Below, piece by piece: positions 1 to 8,926 of a stretch of DNA of 42,075 nucleotides. The position numbers were made by a program, and so were the translations under genes. The DNA is taken from positions 1 to 42,075 of the forward strand of contig NZ_JAHBBG010000018.1 of the NCBI RefSeq assembly GCF_019331715.1, given 5' to 3'. The notes below the pieces were generated by a model, which saw nothing but the letters and a program-made list of their open reading frames with translations, searched no databases and was not told the origin of the DNA. How positions within the stretch are numbered: the stretch's first letter is position 1; every line of letters begins with the position of its first letter. The DNA is from Bifidobacterium simiiventris (GTDB lineage: Bacteria; Actinomycetota; Actinomycetes; Actinomycetales; Bifidobacteriaceae).

Positions 1-276
1 CACACTAACACTGCTACCCTTGACCACGGAGGCTCCTTCGCTAGAACGGTTAGGTTTAAGGCACCACCCATTCTGCCTAGAAGCCTCTCGTCATACCAAC
101 CCATCCATCAAAACAACAAACACGGTCGCGGTCGGTTGCGCATGTGAAAAATGGGAGGAACTGTGTCATAATAAGAGCGGTGACAGGCTGTACCACCACG
201 GGTATTTATGGTGCGCAACATAGACTTTTTCTCGTGGAGCATGTCGCCGGGGTATTCACTGCCCTGATTTTTGATG
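1..276. other. Left-edge segment with no supported gene
   Basis: I see no convincing gene here. One plus-strand frame is open from base 1 to a TGA at 145-147, so the 3' end of a gene starting left of the window is possible, but I do not recognise the peptide. A second short frame (20-223) has no ribosome site and looks random. The bases 150-240 are visibly more AT-rich than the transporter gene that follows. Confidence 0.3.
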
Positions 277-312
277 AATGAGGCTCGGCGTCATAAGGCG
301 TCGAGCCTCATT
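277..312 (+). terminator. Hairpin, probable terminator of an upstream transcript
   Basis: AATGAGGCTCGGCG (277-290) pairs with 299-312 over 14 positions with one G-T wobble and an 8-nt loop. There is only a weak T stretch after it. It separates whatever lies to the left from the promoter of the first transporter. Confidence 0.5.
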
Positions 313-354
313 GTGTAGAAGCGACTTCTGCAGCTGCAGACGTATCGGTAACGT

Positions 355-383
355 TTGCGACACGCCGAAATCGTAAAAATAAT
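355..383 (+). promoter_or_regulatory. Candidate promoter of symporter 1
   Basis: TTGCGA (355-360) lies 17 bases before AATAAT (378-383), an acceptable sigma-70 arrangement about 200 bases upstream of the start codon. The type A operator at 383-396 begins at the -10 element, where a bound repressor would block initiation. This is an inference from spacing and sequence. Confidence 0.4.
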
Positions 384-396
384 CTTATCGATGAGA
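383..396. promoter_or_regulatory. Type A LacI-like operator 1
   Basis: TCTTATCGATGAGA is a near-perfect palindrome with one mismatched pair. The same 14-mer or its reverse complement recurs at 5944-5957 and 11051-11064, with relatives at 451-464 and 18281-18294. All lie upstream of genes of this island. A central CG palindrome of this size is typical of LacI-family operators. Confidence 0.7.
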
Positions 397-450
397 TTTG
401 TGGTAAGGTAGGTTTTGCAAACATCAAGTAAGGGAAATCGAACCGTAGAA

Positions 451-464
451 TCTCAACGATAAGA
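451..464. promoter_or_regulatory. Type A LacI-like operator 2
   Basis: TCTCAACGATAAGA differs by one base from the reverse complement of operator 1. Its centre is 68 bases downstream of operator 1. Two sites in front of one gene would allow cooperative binding or a loop by a LacI-family dimer or tetramer; that part is inference. Confidence 0.6.
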
Positions 465-582
465 CTCTGCGGGGAACGTGGAAACGGACGGAGCAGTCTT
501 CCACCCGCAACCAAGATCACACCGCAAACAGTGACCTTGCCGCGCGATTTCGATCTTCCATAGAGAAACAGGAGAACACGAA

Positions 583-2142
583 ATGTCCAGCTCGACTCCC
601 GCGGTCGGCCGCAAACTGTCGTGGGTGACCAAGTTCACCTACGCGCTGCTGCCGCTGTCGTTCACCATGAGCACCATGGTCATGACCTGGCAGATGATCT
701 ACTACACCCAGCCGCTCGCCATCTCCATCGGCATCGTCACCACGATGCTTGCGGTCGGCAAAGCCATCGGCGGCTTCATCACGCCGATCTGGGGCTACAT
801 CTCCGACCGTATGTACTCCACCTCCTTCGGTCGCAAGGTCGGCCGCCGCAAGGGCACGCTGCTCATCGCCGCACCGCTGAACCTCATCTTCTACGTGCTG
901 CTGTGGGTGCCGAACATGCCGGTGTGGTACTACCTGCTCATCAACGTCATCTACTACGGCGTCTACCCGGGCATCAACACCGTCGTCTACTCCCTGCCGT
1001 CCGAAATGACCGATGATTCCAAGGATCGCGCCCAGCTCGTGGCCGTCCAGCAGATCGGTGGCGGCGTCGGCGGCTTCGCCCTCTCCATGGTCAACGCCTA
1101 CCTGTTCAAGATCTGGGGTGCCGACGGTTGGCAGCCGTACTTCAAGATCGCCATGATCTACGCCGTGCTCGGCACCGTGCTGCTCGTCATCGGCGCGCTG
1201 TGCATCAAGGAACGCCCGTACGACGAGACCACCGACATCTCCTCCGCCGATAAGGGCAACGCCGAGAAGGTCGGCTTCTTCGGCCGCCTCGTCTCCGTCT
1301 TCTGGAACTTCCTGTCCGTGCTGCGCATCAAGACCTTCCGCAACTACCTCGGCATCTTCCTGTCGCAGATGACCTTCCGTACTGTCCGCGGCCAGATCAA
1401 CGCCTACTTCATCATGTTCGTGCTGCTGCTGACCCCGGCCGAGGTCTCCCTGTCCACCGGCTTCAGCTTCCTGTTCGGCATGGTCTGCGTCGTCATCTGG
1501 GCGACGATCATCACCAAGCTCGGCGGCATGCGCGCCTACCGCATCGGCTCCTGGTTCACCATCGCGCTGTTCATCGGCATCTACATCCTCGCGCTGAACG
1601 TCTCCTCCCTGCCGAAGGGCACCGTCACCCTGGTCTTCACCGTCCTGATCACGCTGTTCACGCTCGGCAACTCCGGCATCGTGAACGCGCAGACCTACGT
1701 GCAGTCCTTCGTGCCGGACGTCGACGAGCTGGTCACCGGCAAGCGTCGTGAAGGCCAGTACGCCGGCATCCAGTCCACGCTCGAGGTCATCGTCAACACC
1801 GTGGTCACCATCCTCGTGGGCGTCATCCTGCAGGCCGTCGGCTTCCAGTCTGGCGCCGACGTCAAGACCCAGTCCGCGACCGTCGTCAACGTGCTGCTCT
1901 ACATGTACTGCGGCACCGTGGTCGTGCTCGCCCTCGTCGGCATCCTGCTGACCTACCGCATGCACCTCAACGAGAAGACCCACGACATCCTCGTCGCCGA
2001 GTCCGCCCGCCTGCGCAACGGCGGCAAGATGTCCGACGTGACCGAGGAGACCCGCAAGGTCGTCGAGGATCTCGCCGGCATCCCGTACGAGCAGTGCTGG
2101 GGCCACAACAACGTGATCAACGCCATGCATAAGGCGGCGTGA
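583..2142 (+). CDS. GPH-family oligosaccharide:cation symporter 1
   Basis: This 519-residue membrane protein belongs to the glycoside-pentoside-hexuronide (GPH) branch of the major facilitator superfamily, which imports glycosides with a cation. About twelve hydrophobic segments are visible. The GPH signature follows TM2 at residues 74-91 (SDRMYSTSFGRKVGRRKG). A second conserved loop, PSEMTDDSKDRAQ, follows TM4. The start at 583 has GGAG 8 bases upstream. The gene stands alone between a hairpin and a strong terminator and has two type A operators upstream. It is a close paralogue of the products at 3298 and 11287, and all three end in a cytoplasmic tail with YE(Q/E)CWGHNN(V/I)IN. The family assignment is firm. 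The substrate (glucuronylated or acetylated xylo-oligosaccharide, or another glycoside) is inferred from the neighbours. Confidence 0.9.
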   Translation: MSSSTPAVGRKLSWVTKFTYALLPLSFTMSTMVMTWQMIYYTQPLAISIGIVTTMLAVGKAIGGFITPIWGYISDRMYSTSFGRKVGRRKGTLLIAAPLNLIFYVLLWVPNMPVWYYLLINVIYYGVYPGINTVVYSLPSEMTDDSKDRAQLVAVQQIGGGVGGFALSMVNAYLFKIWGADGWQPYFKIAMIYAVLGTVLLVIGALCIKERPYDETTDISSADKGNAEKVGFFGRLVSVFWNFLSVLRIKTFRNYLGIFLSQMTFRTVRGQINAYFIMFVLLLTPAEVSLSTGFSFLFGMVCVVIWATIITKLGGMRAYRIGSWFTIALFIGIYILALNVSSLPKGTVTLVFTVLITLFTLGNSGIVNAQTYVQSFVPDVDELVTGKRREGQYAGIQSTLEVIVNTVVTILVGVILQAVGFQSGADVKTQSATVVNVLLYMYCGTVVVLALVGILLTYRMHLNEKTHDILVAESARLRNGGKMSDVTEETRKVVEDLAGIPYEQCWGHNNVINAMHKAA

Positions 2143-2151
2143 CACAGACCC

Positions 2152-2190
2152 GCTGCGTGGCTCGGGTTCTCCTTTCCCGGGCCACGCAGC
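2152..2190 (+). terminator. Terminator hairpin after symporter 1
   Basis: A 15-base stem starting GCTGCGTGGC (2152-2166 with 2176-2190, one wobble) begins 9 bases after the stop codon. It lacks a clean T run, so it may act with the stronger hairpin at 2274-2331. Confidence 0.6.
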
Positions 2191-2273
2191 ACCACCGACT
2201 TGCTGCGGGAGTGGTCTTTCTTCCATCACATCTCTCCTGCTTCCGCAGCTCCTTTCATAACTGAACAACCAAA

Positions 2274-2331
2274 CAACGCACAAGGCCTCGTTCCGGGAAA
2301 ACGCCCGTCCGGAACGAGGCCTTGTGCGTTG
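2274..2331. terminator. 23-bp perfect hairpin between convergent genes
   Basis: Bases 2274-2296 pair perfectly with 2309-2331 over 23 bp around a 12-nt loop. The hairpin lies between the convergent symporter 1 and SGNH esterase 1 and could terminate both transcripts. Confidence 0.7.
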
Positions 2332-2377
2332 CGCTGTTGTCTGGTTGTTCGCCGTGCGGTACGAGGTGTGATGCGGC

Positions 2378-3016
2378 TCAGTGCCGGGCCGCCCAGTCGT
2401 CGCGCAGCAGCGCGGCCATCGCGTCGGCGAATTTGGCGTGGTTCTCGCCGTCCATGTGCAGACTATCGAGGTCGCTCGGCTCGGCGACCTGCGCGGCGTC
2501 GAAGAACAGGCATCCCTGCCGTTCGGCCACGCGCCGGTACTCCCCCGCCAGCTGGTGCGACAGTTCGACCGCGCCCTCGTCGAACCCGATGAACCCGCTG
2601 GTCGAGATGCCTGGCTTGATATAAATCGGCGAGACGACGACGATGCGCGGCGCCGGTGCCCCGCGGTTGTCGGTGATCTTCACCTCGTGCACGAGCATGT
2701 CGAGTCCGGCGGCGATCACGCGCGCGTCCGCATGGAACATGGCCTTCATGTCGTTCGTGCCGAGACTGATGATGACGTAGTCGAGCGGCCGGTGCGTGAT
2801 GAGCGCGCCCGGCAACGCCGCAAGTCCGTTGCGATGCGGTTCGATCGGATTGTCGAACACGGTGGTGCGCCCGCCGAGCCCCTCCTCGATCACGTACCAG
2901 TCGTCGCCGAGCAGCCGCTGCAGCCGGCCGGTCCAGCGCACGTCGCGCGGGTGACGTCCGCCCGCGGGGTTCGAACCGTTGGTATTGGAATCGCCGAAGC
3001 ACAGCACGTTGATCAT
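2378..3016 (-). CDS. SGNH/GDSL esterase 1 (MsAcT/arylesterase type)
   Basis: This 212-residue cytoplasmic esterase has no signal peptide. It follows the Mycobacterium smegmatis acyltransferase/arylesterase pattern closely: block I CFGDSNTNG with nucleophile Ser10, the DVRWTG and VIEEGLGGRTT stretches, LGTND for the oxyanion Asn, and a C-terminal DSLH with Asp184 and His187. The family hydrolyses small acyl esters and includes carbohydrate acetyl esterases. The start has AAGGAGG upstream. The gene is divergent from symporter 2, sharing a 281-base region with two type B operators. In this setting it probably removes acetyl groups from imported oligosaccharides. The enzyme class is clear, the natural substrate inferred. 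Confidence 0.85.
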   Translation of the reverse strand: MINVLCFGDSNTNGSNPAGGRHPRDVRWTGRLQRLLGDDWYVIEEGLGGRTTVFDNPIEPHRNGLAALPGALITHRPLDYVIISLGTNDMKAMFHADARVIAAGLDMLVHEVKITDNRGAPAPRIVVVSPIYIKPGISTSGFIGFDEGAVELSHQLAGEYRRVAERQGCLFFDAAQVAEPSDLDSLHMDGENHAKFADAMAALLRDDWAARH

Positions 3017-3155
3017 GACCGTTTTGCCTCCTTGTACGCTCGTCCATCGAGCTTATGGCCGTGGTGATCGCCCCGCGTCGCCATGCCATGTTTTGCCGCC
3101 GGTGCGAGCACTGTAATGTGACCGGCGATGACATGGATATGACGGCTGATATATA

Positions 3156-3169
3156 TCGGAACGTTCCTG
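3156..3169. promoter_or_regulatory. Type B LacI-like operator 1
   Basis: TCGGAACGTTCCTG matches CCGGAACGTTCCGG at 12 of 14 positions and has the perfect 10-base palindrome GGAACGTTCC. It lies in the divergent region between SGNH esterase 1 and symporter 2, 140 bases from the esterase start. Confidence 0.6.
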
Positions 3170-3242
3170 ATTGAAATACAGATTACCATAGTTTTTGCGG
3201 TATGAAAGTTCGTTAATTAACTGGAATGTAGACGATTTGTAA

Positions 3243-3260
3243 ATCCGGAACGAACCGGAT
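3243..3260. promoter_or_regulatory. Type B LacI-like operator 2
   Basis: ATCCGGAACGAACCGGAT is an inverted repeat with perfect ATCCGG/CCGGAT arms and matches the type B core at 12 of 14 positions. It ends 37 bases before the start codon of symporter 2, a position suited to blocking that gene's transcription. Confidence 0.6.
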
Positions 3261-3297
3261 ATTGTGGAGTGTATCGAGTATTCAGGAAAGGACAAGG

Positions 3298-4860
3298 ATG
3301 TCTCAACGCAGTCATCGGCAGGATGCGCTGCCGCCACTGTCGTGGAAAGCCAAGCTCGGCTACTCCACGTTCTCGCTGTCATACGTCATGCAGACCATGA
3401 TCGGTACGTGGCAGCTGTTCTACTTCACCACATTCCTCGGCATCCCGGTCGCCGCCACCACGGCGCTCATCGCCGCTGGCAAGATCATCGCCTCGGTGAT
3501 CGGCCCGGTCTGGGGATATCTGTCCGACCGCATGTACGCCACCAGGATTGGCCGCCGCATCGGCCGCCGCCGGTCCATCATGCTGATCGCCGTGCCGCTC
3601 AACGCGCTGTTCTACGCCATCATGTGGATTCCGGGGCTGCCGGTCGCCGCATACTTCACCTCCAGTCTGCTGTACTGGGTCTTCCTCGCCGGCCTGACTA
3701 CGATCCAGTACGGTCTGCCGTCCGAAATGACCGAGGACTCCGGTCAACGCGCGCAGCTCGTCGGCATCAACCAGATCGCCGGCGCGATCGGCAGCACGTT
3801 CCTGTCGTTGTTCAACGTGTACCTGTTCATCCTCTGGGGCAAGGACACGTGGACCTCGTACTTCAAGATGGCCATGATCTACGGTGCTATCGGTGTGGGC
3901 GTGCTCGTCGTCGGCTTCTTCACCATCAAGGAGCGGCCATACGACGAGTCGACCGACGTGTCCGAAGCCGATGGCGGGACGACGGGTGACAAACTGCCGA
4001 TCTGGCAGCGCATCGTCTCGATGATCTGGAATTTCGTGTCCGTGATGCGGGTGCGGGAATTCCGCAACTATCTCGGCCTGTATCTGTCCGAACAGTGTTT
4101 TCGCGCCATCCGTGGCACCATCAACACGTATTTCGTGATCTTCGTGCTGCTGCTCGATCCGCAGACCGTCTCGCTCGCCACCGGCGTGAACACCATGTTC
4201 GGCATCGCGTGCCTCACGTTCTTCATGTGGCTTACCGCGAAAGTCGGCGGCCCGCGCGCCTACCGGATCGGCGGCTTCGAGGTGATCGGCGTGTTCCTGT
4301 CGCTGTTCGTGCTGGCCATGTTCTCGTCCCAACTGTCGTCCGGCGCCAAGGCCGTCGCGTTCATCGTGCTCGGCCTGTTCATGAACTTCGGCATCACCGG
4401 CGTGGTGAACGCTACGCAGTACACGTACACGTTCATCCCCGACGTGGATGAAATCATCACATCCAAGCGGCGTGAAGGACAGTACGCGTCCGTCAACGCA
4501 ACCATTGACGACATCTTCGCCGCGGTCGAGACGGTGCTCATCGGCTGGGTCTTGCAGGCGACCGGTTTCATCGAGGGCGCACAGACACAGCCGGCCGGCA
4601 CGATGACGGCCATCGCGGTCATGTACTGCCTTGCTCCGATCATGCTGTGTCTGCTCGGCATATTCTTCACCTACCGGCTCAAGCTCAACAAGGAGAACCA
4701 CGGGCTGCTGCTGGCCGAGATCGCGCGGTTGCGCGAGGGCGGTTCGATGGCCGACGTGACGGACGAGACGCGCGCCTTGGTCGAGAGCCTGACCGGCATG
4801 CCCTATGAGCAGTGCTGGGGCCACAACAACGTGATCAATGCCCTGCACAAGGCGGCGTGA
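3298..4860 (+). CDS. GPH-family oligosaccharide:cation symporter 2
   Basis: This 520-residue paralogue of symporter 1 has about twelve membrane spans, the GPH loop SDRMYATRIGRRIGRRRS after TM2, and the PSEMTEDSGQRAQ loop. I placed the start at MSQRSHRQ because AGGAAAGGA precedes it at 3284-3292; the in-frame ATG 12 codons earlier has no such site. The C-terminal tail carries YEQCWGHNNVINALHKAA, as in symporter 1. It is divergent from SGNH esterase 1 and carries type B rather than type A operators, so it is probably controlled by a different regulator from symporter 1. Its central loop and second half are visibly more diverged than those of symporters 1 and 3, which suggests a different ligand. 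Confidence 0.88.
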   Translation: MSQRSHRQDALPPLSWKAKLGYSTFSLSYVMQTMIGTWQLFYFTTFLGIPVAATTALIAAGKIIASVIGPVWGYLSDRMYATRIGRRIGRRRSIMLIAVPLNALFYAIMWIPGLPVAAYFTSSLLYWVFLAGLTTIQYGLPSEMTEDSGQRAQLVGINQIAGAIGSTFLSLFNVYLFILWGKDTWTSYFKMAMIYGAIGVGVLVVGFFTIKERPYDESTDVSEADGGTTGDKLPIWQRIVSMIWNFVSVMRVREFRNYLGLYLSEQCFRAIRGTINTYFVIFVLLLDPQTVSLATGVNTMFGIACLTFFMWLTAKVGGPRAYRIGGFEVIGVFLSLFVLAMFSSQLSSGAKAVAFIVLGLFMNFGITGVVNATQYTYTFIPDVDEIITSKRREGQYASVNATIDDIFAAVETVLIGWVLQATGFIEGAQTQPAGTMTAIAVMYCLAPIMLCLLGIFFTYRLKLNKENHGLLLAEIARLREGGSMADVTDETRALVESLTGMPYEQCWGHNNVINALHKAA

Positions 4861-4968
4861 CCGCATCCGGACACCGTGTGAGAGCAGTGCGAGACCGTGT
4901 TTCGGCAAACGATTGTCCGGAACGCGGCTCACGCTGCTCCGATGGACGGGATGTCCCAATGTCGCTGA

Positions 4969-4992
4969 GTGCGCGCTCGTGATCGCGCGCAC
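4969..4992. terminator. GC-rich hairpin between convergent genes
   Basis: GTGCGCGC (4969-4976) pairs with GCGCGCAC (4985-4992). It lies between the ends of symporter 2 and the alpha/beta-hydrolase. There is no T run, so its role as a terminator is uncertain. Confidence 0.3.
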
Positions 4993-5052
4993 ATGGTGAC
5001 GGTTTGCGGTTTGCGGCAGGGGCGGCGGAAAGTATTCGTGGTGGCTCGACGG

Positions 5053-5892
5053 CTACCGCAGGTGACGGTCGCAGAAGTCGATGAACCGGTCGGTGGCTTC
5101 CGGTGCGCGCCAGACGCGCGGATCGCCGTGGCCGCCGGTGTGCGGATACCAGGTCTCGATACGGTCCGCAAGTCCGGCCTCGTGGATCGCGGCCTCCAGC
5201 CAATGTGTCTGGTCGCACGGCACGAGCGCATCGTCGTCGGCGTGTGCGAGCAGCATCGGCGCCATGCCGGCGTGCACGTGGTCGATCGGACTGGCGTCGT
5301 GCGCGGCCTCCTGCGTATACCCGGCGCCGAGCAGCTTCGTCTTGTAGTCCTCGACCTCGTCATAACGCGGCCCGGGCAGCACCCACCGGTTGATATCACT
5401 GATGCCGAACGCCGCGATCACGAGATTCACGGTGCTGGACACGCCGGATGCGGCCGATGCCGGGTCGTCGTACCGCGCATCGCCGTTCGTGAATCCGAGG
5501 AACTGTGCGAGATGCGCTCCAGCCGACGCGCCCCACGCCACGATCCGATCTGGATCGATGCCGTACTCCCCCGCGTGCGCTCGCAGGAAGCGCACCGCGG
5601 CCTTGCAGTCATGGATCTGCGCCGGCCATCGCGCCTCGGTCGAGAGTCGATAGTTGATGACCGCGACCGCATATCCGGCTTCGAGGAACGCGTTCGTGTC
5701 GTCGCGGCCGGTCGCCAGTCCGGTGGAACCGGGTGCGAAGGTGCCGCCGATCCAGCCTCCGCCATGGATGTAGATCACGACGGGAACGGGATGGGCGGCT
5801 GACGCGCCGGCCGGTACGGCAAGATACAGTTTCTGTGATTGCCGGCCGTTGCCGGCGTAGTCCTGATCGATATATTCGGTGATGTCAGTCAT
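5053..5892 (-). CDS. Alpha/beta-hydrolase, BD-FAE-like carbohydrate esterase
   Basis: This 279-residue alpha/beta-hydrolase has the HGGGW oxyanion motif (residues 43-47), nucleophile Ser123 in GASAG, an acidic candidate at Asp219-221 (HADDDALVP) and His255 (HTGGHGD). The pattern fits the BD-FAE/acetyl-esterase group, whose members remove acetyl or feruloyl groups from plant polysaccharide fragments. There is no signal peptide. I chose the start MTDITEY because AAGGA lies 10 bases upstream; a longer start at 5949 would overlap the stop of the alpha-glucuronidase and has no clear site. It follows that gene on the same strand with a 53-base gap containing a type A operator, so it may be read both from the upstream gene and from its own promoter. 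Confidence 0.8.
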   Translation of the reverse strand: MTDITEYIDQDYAGNGRQSQKLYLAVPAGASAAHPVPVVIYIHGGGWIGGTFAPGSTGLATGRDDTNAFLEAGYAVAVINYRLSTEARWPAQIHDCKAAVRFLRAHAGEYGIDPDRIVAWGASAGAHLAQFLGFTNGDARYDDPASAASGVSSTVNLVIAAFGISDINRWVLPGPRYDEVEDYKTKLLGAGYTQEAAHDASPIDHVHAGMAPMLLAHADDDALVPCDQTHWLEAAIHEAGLADRIETWYPHTGGHGDPRVWRAPEATDRFIDFCDRHLR

Positions 5893-5943
5893 GATTGGTT
5901 CGTCCTTGAACGAGACGGGATGGAATCGTTGTGATGTAGTGTA

Positions 5944-5957
5944 TCTCATCGATAAGA
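5944..5957. promoter_or_regulatory. Type A LacI-like operator 3, overlapping a stop codon
   Basis: TCTCATCGATAAGA is the exact reverse complement of operator 1 at 383-396. On the minus strand it overlaps the last codons of the alpha-glucuronidase (Ser-Tyr-Arg-stop). It lies 51 bases before the hydrolase start, so it is placed to control the hydrolase from inside the preceding gene. Confidence 0.6.
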
Positions 5958-8882
5958 TACGGAGATGCGACGGGATTCGTCAGGACCGTAGAAGGATCGC
6001 GGCAGCGGTTTGGCGGCGAGCACGATGCGGTCGATGACGACGGATGCGTCGACGCGTTCGATAGCGAACGTGTTCCAGCCGGCATGCACCGTGGCTTCGA
6101 ACTGCAGCGGCTCGTAGCCACGGATGATGTTGCGCTCCCACACGGTGGTCAGCGAATGGCGGTTGCGCGACTCGCCCCACGCATTGTTGCCAGCCAGCAT
6201 GATCGGGTCGTCACCGTTGACGCGCACGGCCAGACGGCAACCGCGCGGCGTGCCGTCGTCCTCGACTCCCTCGTTGAACGTAGGCAGACGGTTGATGGTG
6301 CCGCGCACGGTGCCGGACCGCTCGAACCATACCTGATATTCGAGCGTCGCGCCTTCGCCGGGGCGGCTGATGCCACGGTCCGGGAACGCCTTCATCGTGT
6401 CGCCATGCTGGCCCTCGTTCGCAATCGGCGCCCAATACGAGCCGTCCATGCCGGGGATGATGCGGGTCGGATGCTCGGCCTCGCATGCGACGATGCCGTC
6501 GGTCGCGACGAATCCGAGCGGTGCGGATTCGGACGGTGCCGCGCCGCCTGGCTCGGTCGGGATACCGGCTGGCCTGGCTGAGTCGTTGCTTGTCGCAGTG
6601 ATCCCGCCGATGGTGTCCTCGGCACCGTCGGAATCACCGTCGTCCATCTCGGCATTCGGATACTGGTCATCCTCGATCAGATCATGATCGTCGCCCAAGT
6701 GCGTGTCGTACTTGATGAATCCCGCCCATTTGCCATCGTTGATCGCATCCAGCTCGTCGTTGCGCGCGACGATCGCATCGCGGGCCGCCTTCGACAATGC
6801 GATGTACCGCCGTGCATCGCCAATTCGTCCGTCGTGGAACGCGGCCCACGCCTCCCAAAAGTTCACGTACTCGGCTGCTGTATCGGACTGCGACAGCACC
6901 GCGTAATACCACTGCTCGAAGAACGCCGTGCGTCGCGCGTCCGGCAGCGCGTCGGCCACGCGTCGCACGCGCGAGGTCAGCGCGGCACACCGATCGAGCC
7001 AGCGTTGCGCCTCGTCACCGAAGGCGGACGGATTGAACGCGAACTCGTCCAGATCGATTCCGGCGGCCACGCCTTCCGGATTCAGACTGGCGAGATTGAA
7101 CCCGGGCTGTCGAATCGCGATCAGTCGGCTGAACTCGTCGAAGCAGTCGGCCAGTTCCGCCGCGGTCGCCTCGTCCATGCCCCAGTCGCGCCGCGCGAAC
7201 GTTCGCACGAAATCGGAACCGATCGACTCGGCCGTGCATGCGTCCGGATTCCAGCCGAGCCGCAGAAAATACTCGGTCGACATGTCGCTCAGCTTGGTGT
7301 CGCCCACGTTGATGACCCACTGCCTGCGCATGCCGGTGTTCCACGCGCGGCGCATCTGCTCGGCCATCAGCGGCAGCTGCGAACTGTTGAGCCAGGTGTT
7401 GTTCGTCGGCCGGCCCACATACGAATTGTGGTAGTACACGCCCGCGCCGCCCTCGCGCGCCGCCTCCGCAACGGTCGGCACCTGCCGCAGAAACCCGTAG
7501 TCGTCGTCCGGCCACATCAGCGTGATGTTGCGGTATTCCGGCTGTTCCAGCACCCGACTCAGACCGTGGTTGTACACGTCGTTCATCTCCTTGTAGGTGA
7601 TGAGCACTTGCGGGATGCGCGCGGCCTCAGCCGGCCCGTACACCTCCTCGATGAGCGCGCGTTGGGCCGCGATCACGTCCTTCATGAACGCGACCTCCTT
7701 CTCCTCGGTCGTATCTCCCGGGTAGCGGTCGAGCTCGGCCACGTTGAAGCGGCCGTCGTGCACGCCGCGGATGCCCACGGTCAGTGAGCACTCGCATGAC
7801 TTGTTCGTCTCCAGCCGCTCGCGCCAGTAGGCGAGCAGCGCCTCGCGGTTGAGCGTGAAATCGTACGATTCGCGCACGGACGCGCCGCGCATGTGGTACT
7901 GCTCGTGGTGCTCGGCGTACCACTGGTCCCACTCGCCCTCGTTGTTGCGCAGCAGGATCTCGCAGTGGTGCGTGCCCATGATGACGCCGTACCGTTCCGC
8001 TTCGCGCGCGTTGACCGGCACGCCGTCTTCTCCTGTTGCCGTGTTGAACGCGACCGATTCGGGGTGCATGGCCGGCCACAGCAGGTTGCCGCGCAGCCGT
8101 AGCAGCAGTTCGAAGACGTGGCGGTAGTAGTTGACTTCGGGCGCGATCTGCGGGTTCGGGAACTTCTTGCGGTTCCAGCGGACCATTGACCAGTCCTCGT
8201 CGTTGATGAAGAATCCGCGGTACGGTACGGCCGGGCCGAGTTCAACGCAGGCGTGCGTGTAGTTCGCGTCGATGATCGGGCGTACGTCGACCGGTACGTC
8301 GCCCCACCAGAACCACGGGGAGATGCCGATGCGTTCGGACAGTGCGTAGATGCCGTAGATCGTGCCGCGGGCGTCGCTGCCGGCGATGACGATCGCGTGC
8401 GCGACGCCGGGGATCGGATCATCGATTTCCTTGAGCGCGAACGCTTCCTGCCGGTCGGCGATCTGTTCGGATTCGTCGAGTCGACCGTTGGCGGTGATCG
8501 TGTCGATGATCGCGCTGCGGCCGATGGTGCCGACGATGATGGCGCGGTCGATCGGGGCGTCGCCTCCGAATTGGCGCAGTGCCGATTCTGGCGAGTCGAG
8601 CCGGATCAGGGCCGGTGTCGCGGACGGATCGGCTGCGGTGAGACGATCGGCTTGGGCCTGTGGATCGTCGGCGAACAGCTGCTGCACCGTATGCCAGTCG
8701 ATTGAGCCGGTGGTCATGGCGATGTCCTGCCGCAGATCCTGTACGGCTCGGGTGACCTGCCGCCAGGTGCGTTCGGCGTGCGGGTCGCGTTCGGACGGCC
8801 GGTAGGCGCTGTCGACGATGACGGGCGCGGCGGGCGTGATCGCGCGATGGCCTGGTGTGTTCAGATTTGCGTAGATCTTCAT
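5946..8882 (-). CDS. GH115 alpha-glucuronidase
   Basis: This 978-residue protein has the features of glycoside hydrolase family 115, which removes alpha-1,2-linked (4-O-methyl-)glucuronic acid from xylan and its fragments. Family-like stretches include ISPWFWWGDVPVD (about residue 190), the WPAMHPESVAFN and GTHHCEILLRNNEGEWDQW region, YKEMNDVYNHGL, LMWPDDDYGFLRQVP, WVINVGDTKLSDM and a C-terminal beta-rich GH115_C domain ending in VVIDRIVLAAKPLPRSFYGP. The length fits the family. There is no signal peptide, so the enzyme is probably intracellular and acts on imported oligosaccharides. A Gly/Asp/Ser-rich spacer near residues 745-790 separates the main and C-terminal parts. AAGGA precedes the start. 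It is divergent from SGNH esterase 2, with a type B operator between. I do not name the catalytic residues. Confidence 0.88.
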   Translation of the reverse strand: MKIYANLNTPGHRAITPAAPVIVDSAYRPSERDPHAERTWRQVTRAVQDLRQDIAMTTGSIDWHTVQQLFADDPQAQADRLTAADPSATPALIRLDSPESALRQFGGDAPIDRAIIVGTIGRSAIIDTITANGRLDESEQIADRQEAFALKEIDDPIPGVAHAIVIAGSDARGTIYGIYALSERIGISPWFWWGDVPVDVRPIIDANYTHACVELGPAVPYRGFFINDEDWSMVRWNRKKFPNPQIAPEVNYYRHVFELLLRLRGNLLWPAMHPESVAFNTATGEDGVPVNAREAERYGVIMGTHHCEILLRNNEGEWDQWYAEHHEQYHMRGASVRESYDFTLNREALLAYWRERLETNKSCECSLTVGIRGVHDGRFNVAELDRYPGDTTEEKEVAFMKDVIAAQRALIEEVYGPAEAARIPQVLITYKEMNDVYNHGLSRVLEQPEYRNITLMWPDDDYGFLRQVPTVAEAAREGGAGVYYHNSYVGRPTNNTWLNSSQLPLMAEQMRRAWNTGMRRQWVINVGDTKLSDMSTEYFLRLGWNPDACTAESIGSDFVRTFARRDWGMDEATAAELADCFDEFSRLIAIRQPGFNLASLNPEGVAAGIDLDEFAFNPSAFGDEAQRWLDRCAALTSRVRRVADALPDARRTAFFEQWYYAVLSQSDTAAEYVNFWEAWAAFHDGRIGDARRYIALSKAARDAIVARNDELDAINDGKWAGFIKYDTHLGDDHDLIEDDQYPNAEMDDGDSDGAEDTIGGITATSNDSARPAGIPTEPGGAAPSESAPLGFVATDGIVACEAEHPTRIIPGMDGSYWAPIANEGQHGDTMKAFPDRGISRPGEGATLEYQVWFERSGTVRGTINRLPTFNEGVEDDGTPRGCRLAVRVNGDDPIMLAGNNAWGESRNRHSLTTVWERNIIRGYEPLQFEATVHAGWNTFAIERVDASVVIDRIVLAAKPLPRSFYGPDESRRISVSYR

Positions 8883-8926
8883 TGATGCTGTTCCTTCATT
8901 GGATGAGGTGTTTTGGTTGATTGAGA

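Noticed and set aside
517..2283. 588-residue open frame on the minus strand across symporter 1
   Set aside because: It is a shadow of a GC-rich gene on the other strand, with a His/Asp/Val-rich composition and no family resemblance. Similar shadows occur opposite symporters 2 and 3, the GH2 gene, ppc and glgP.
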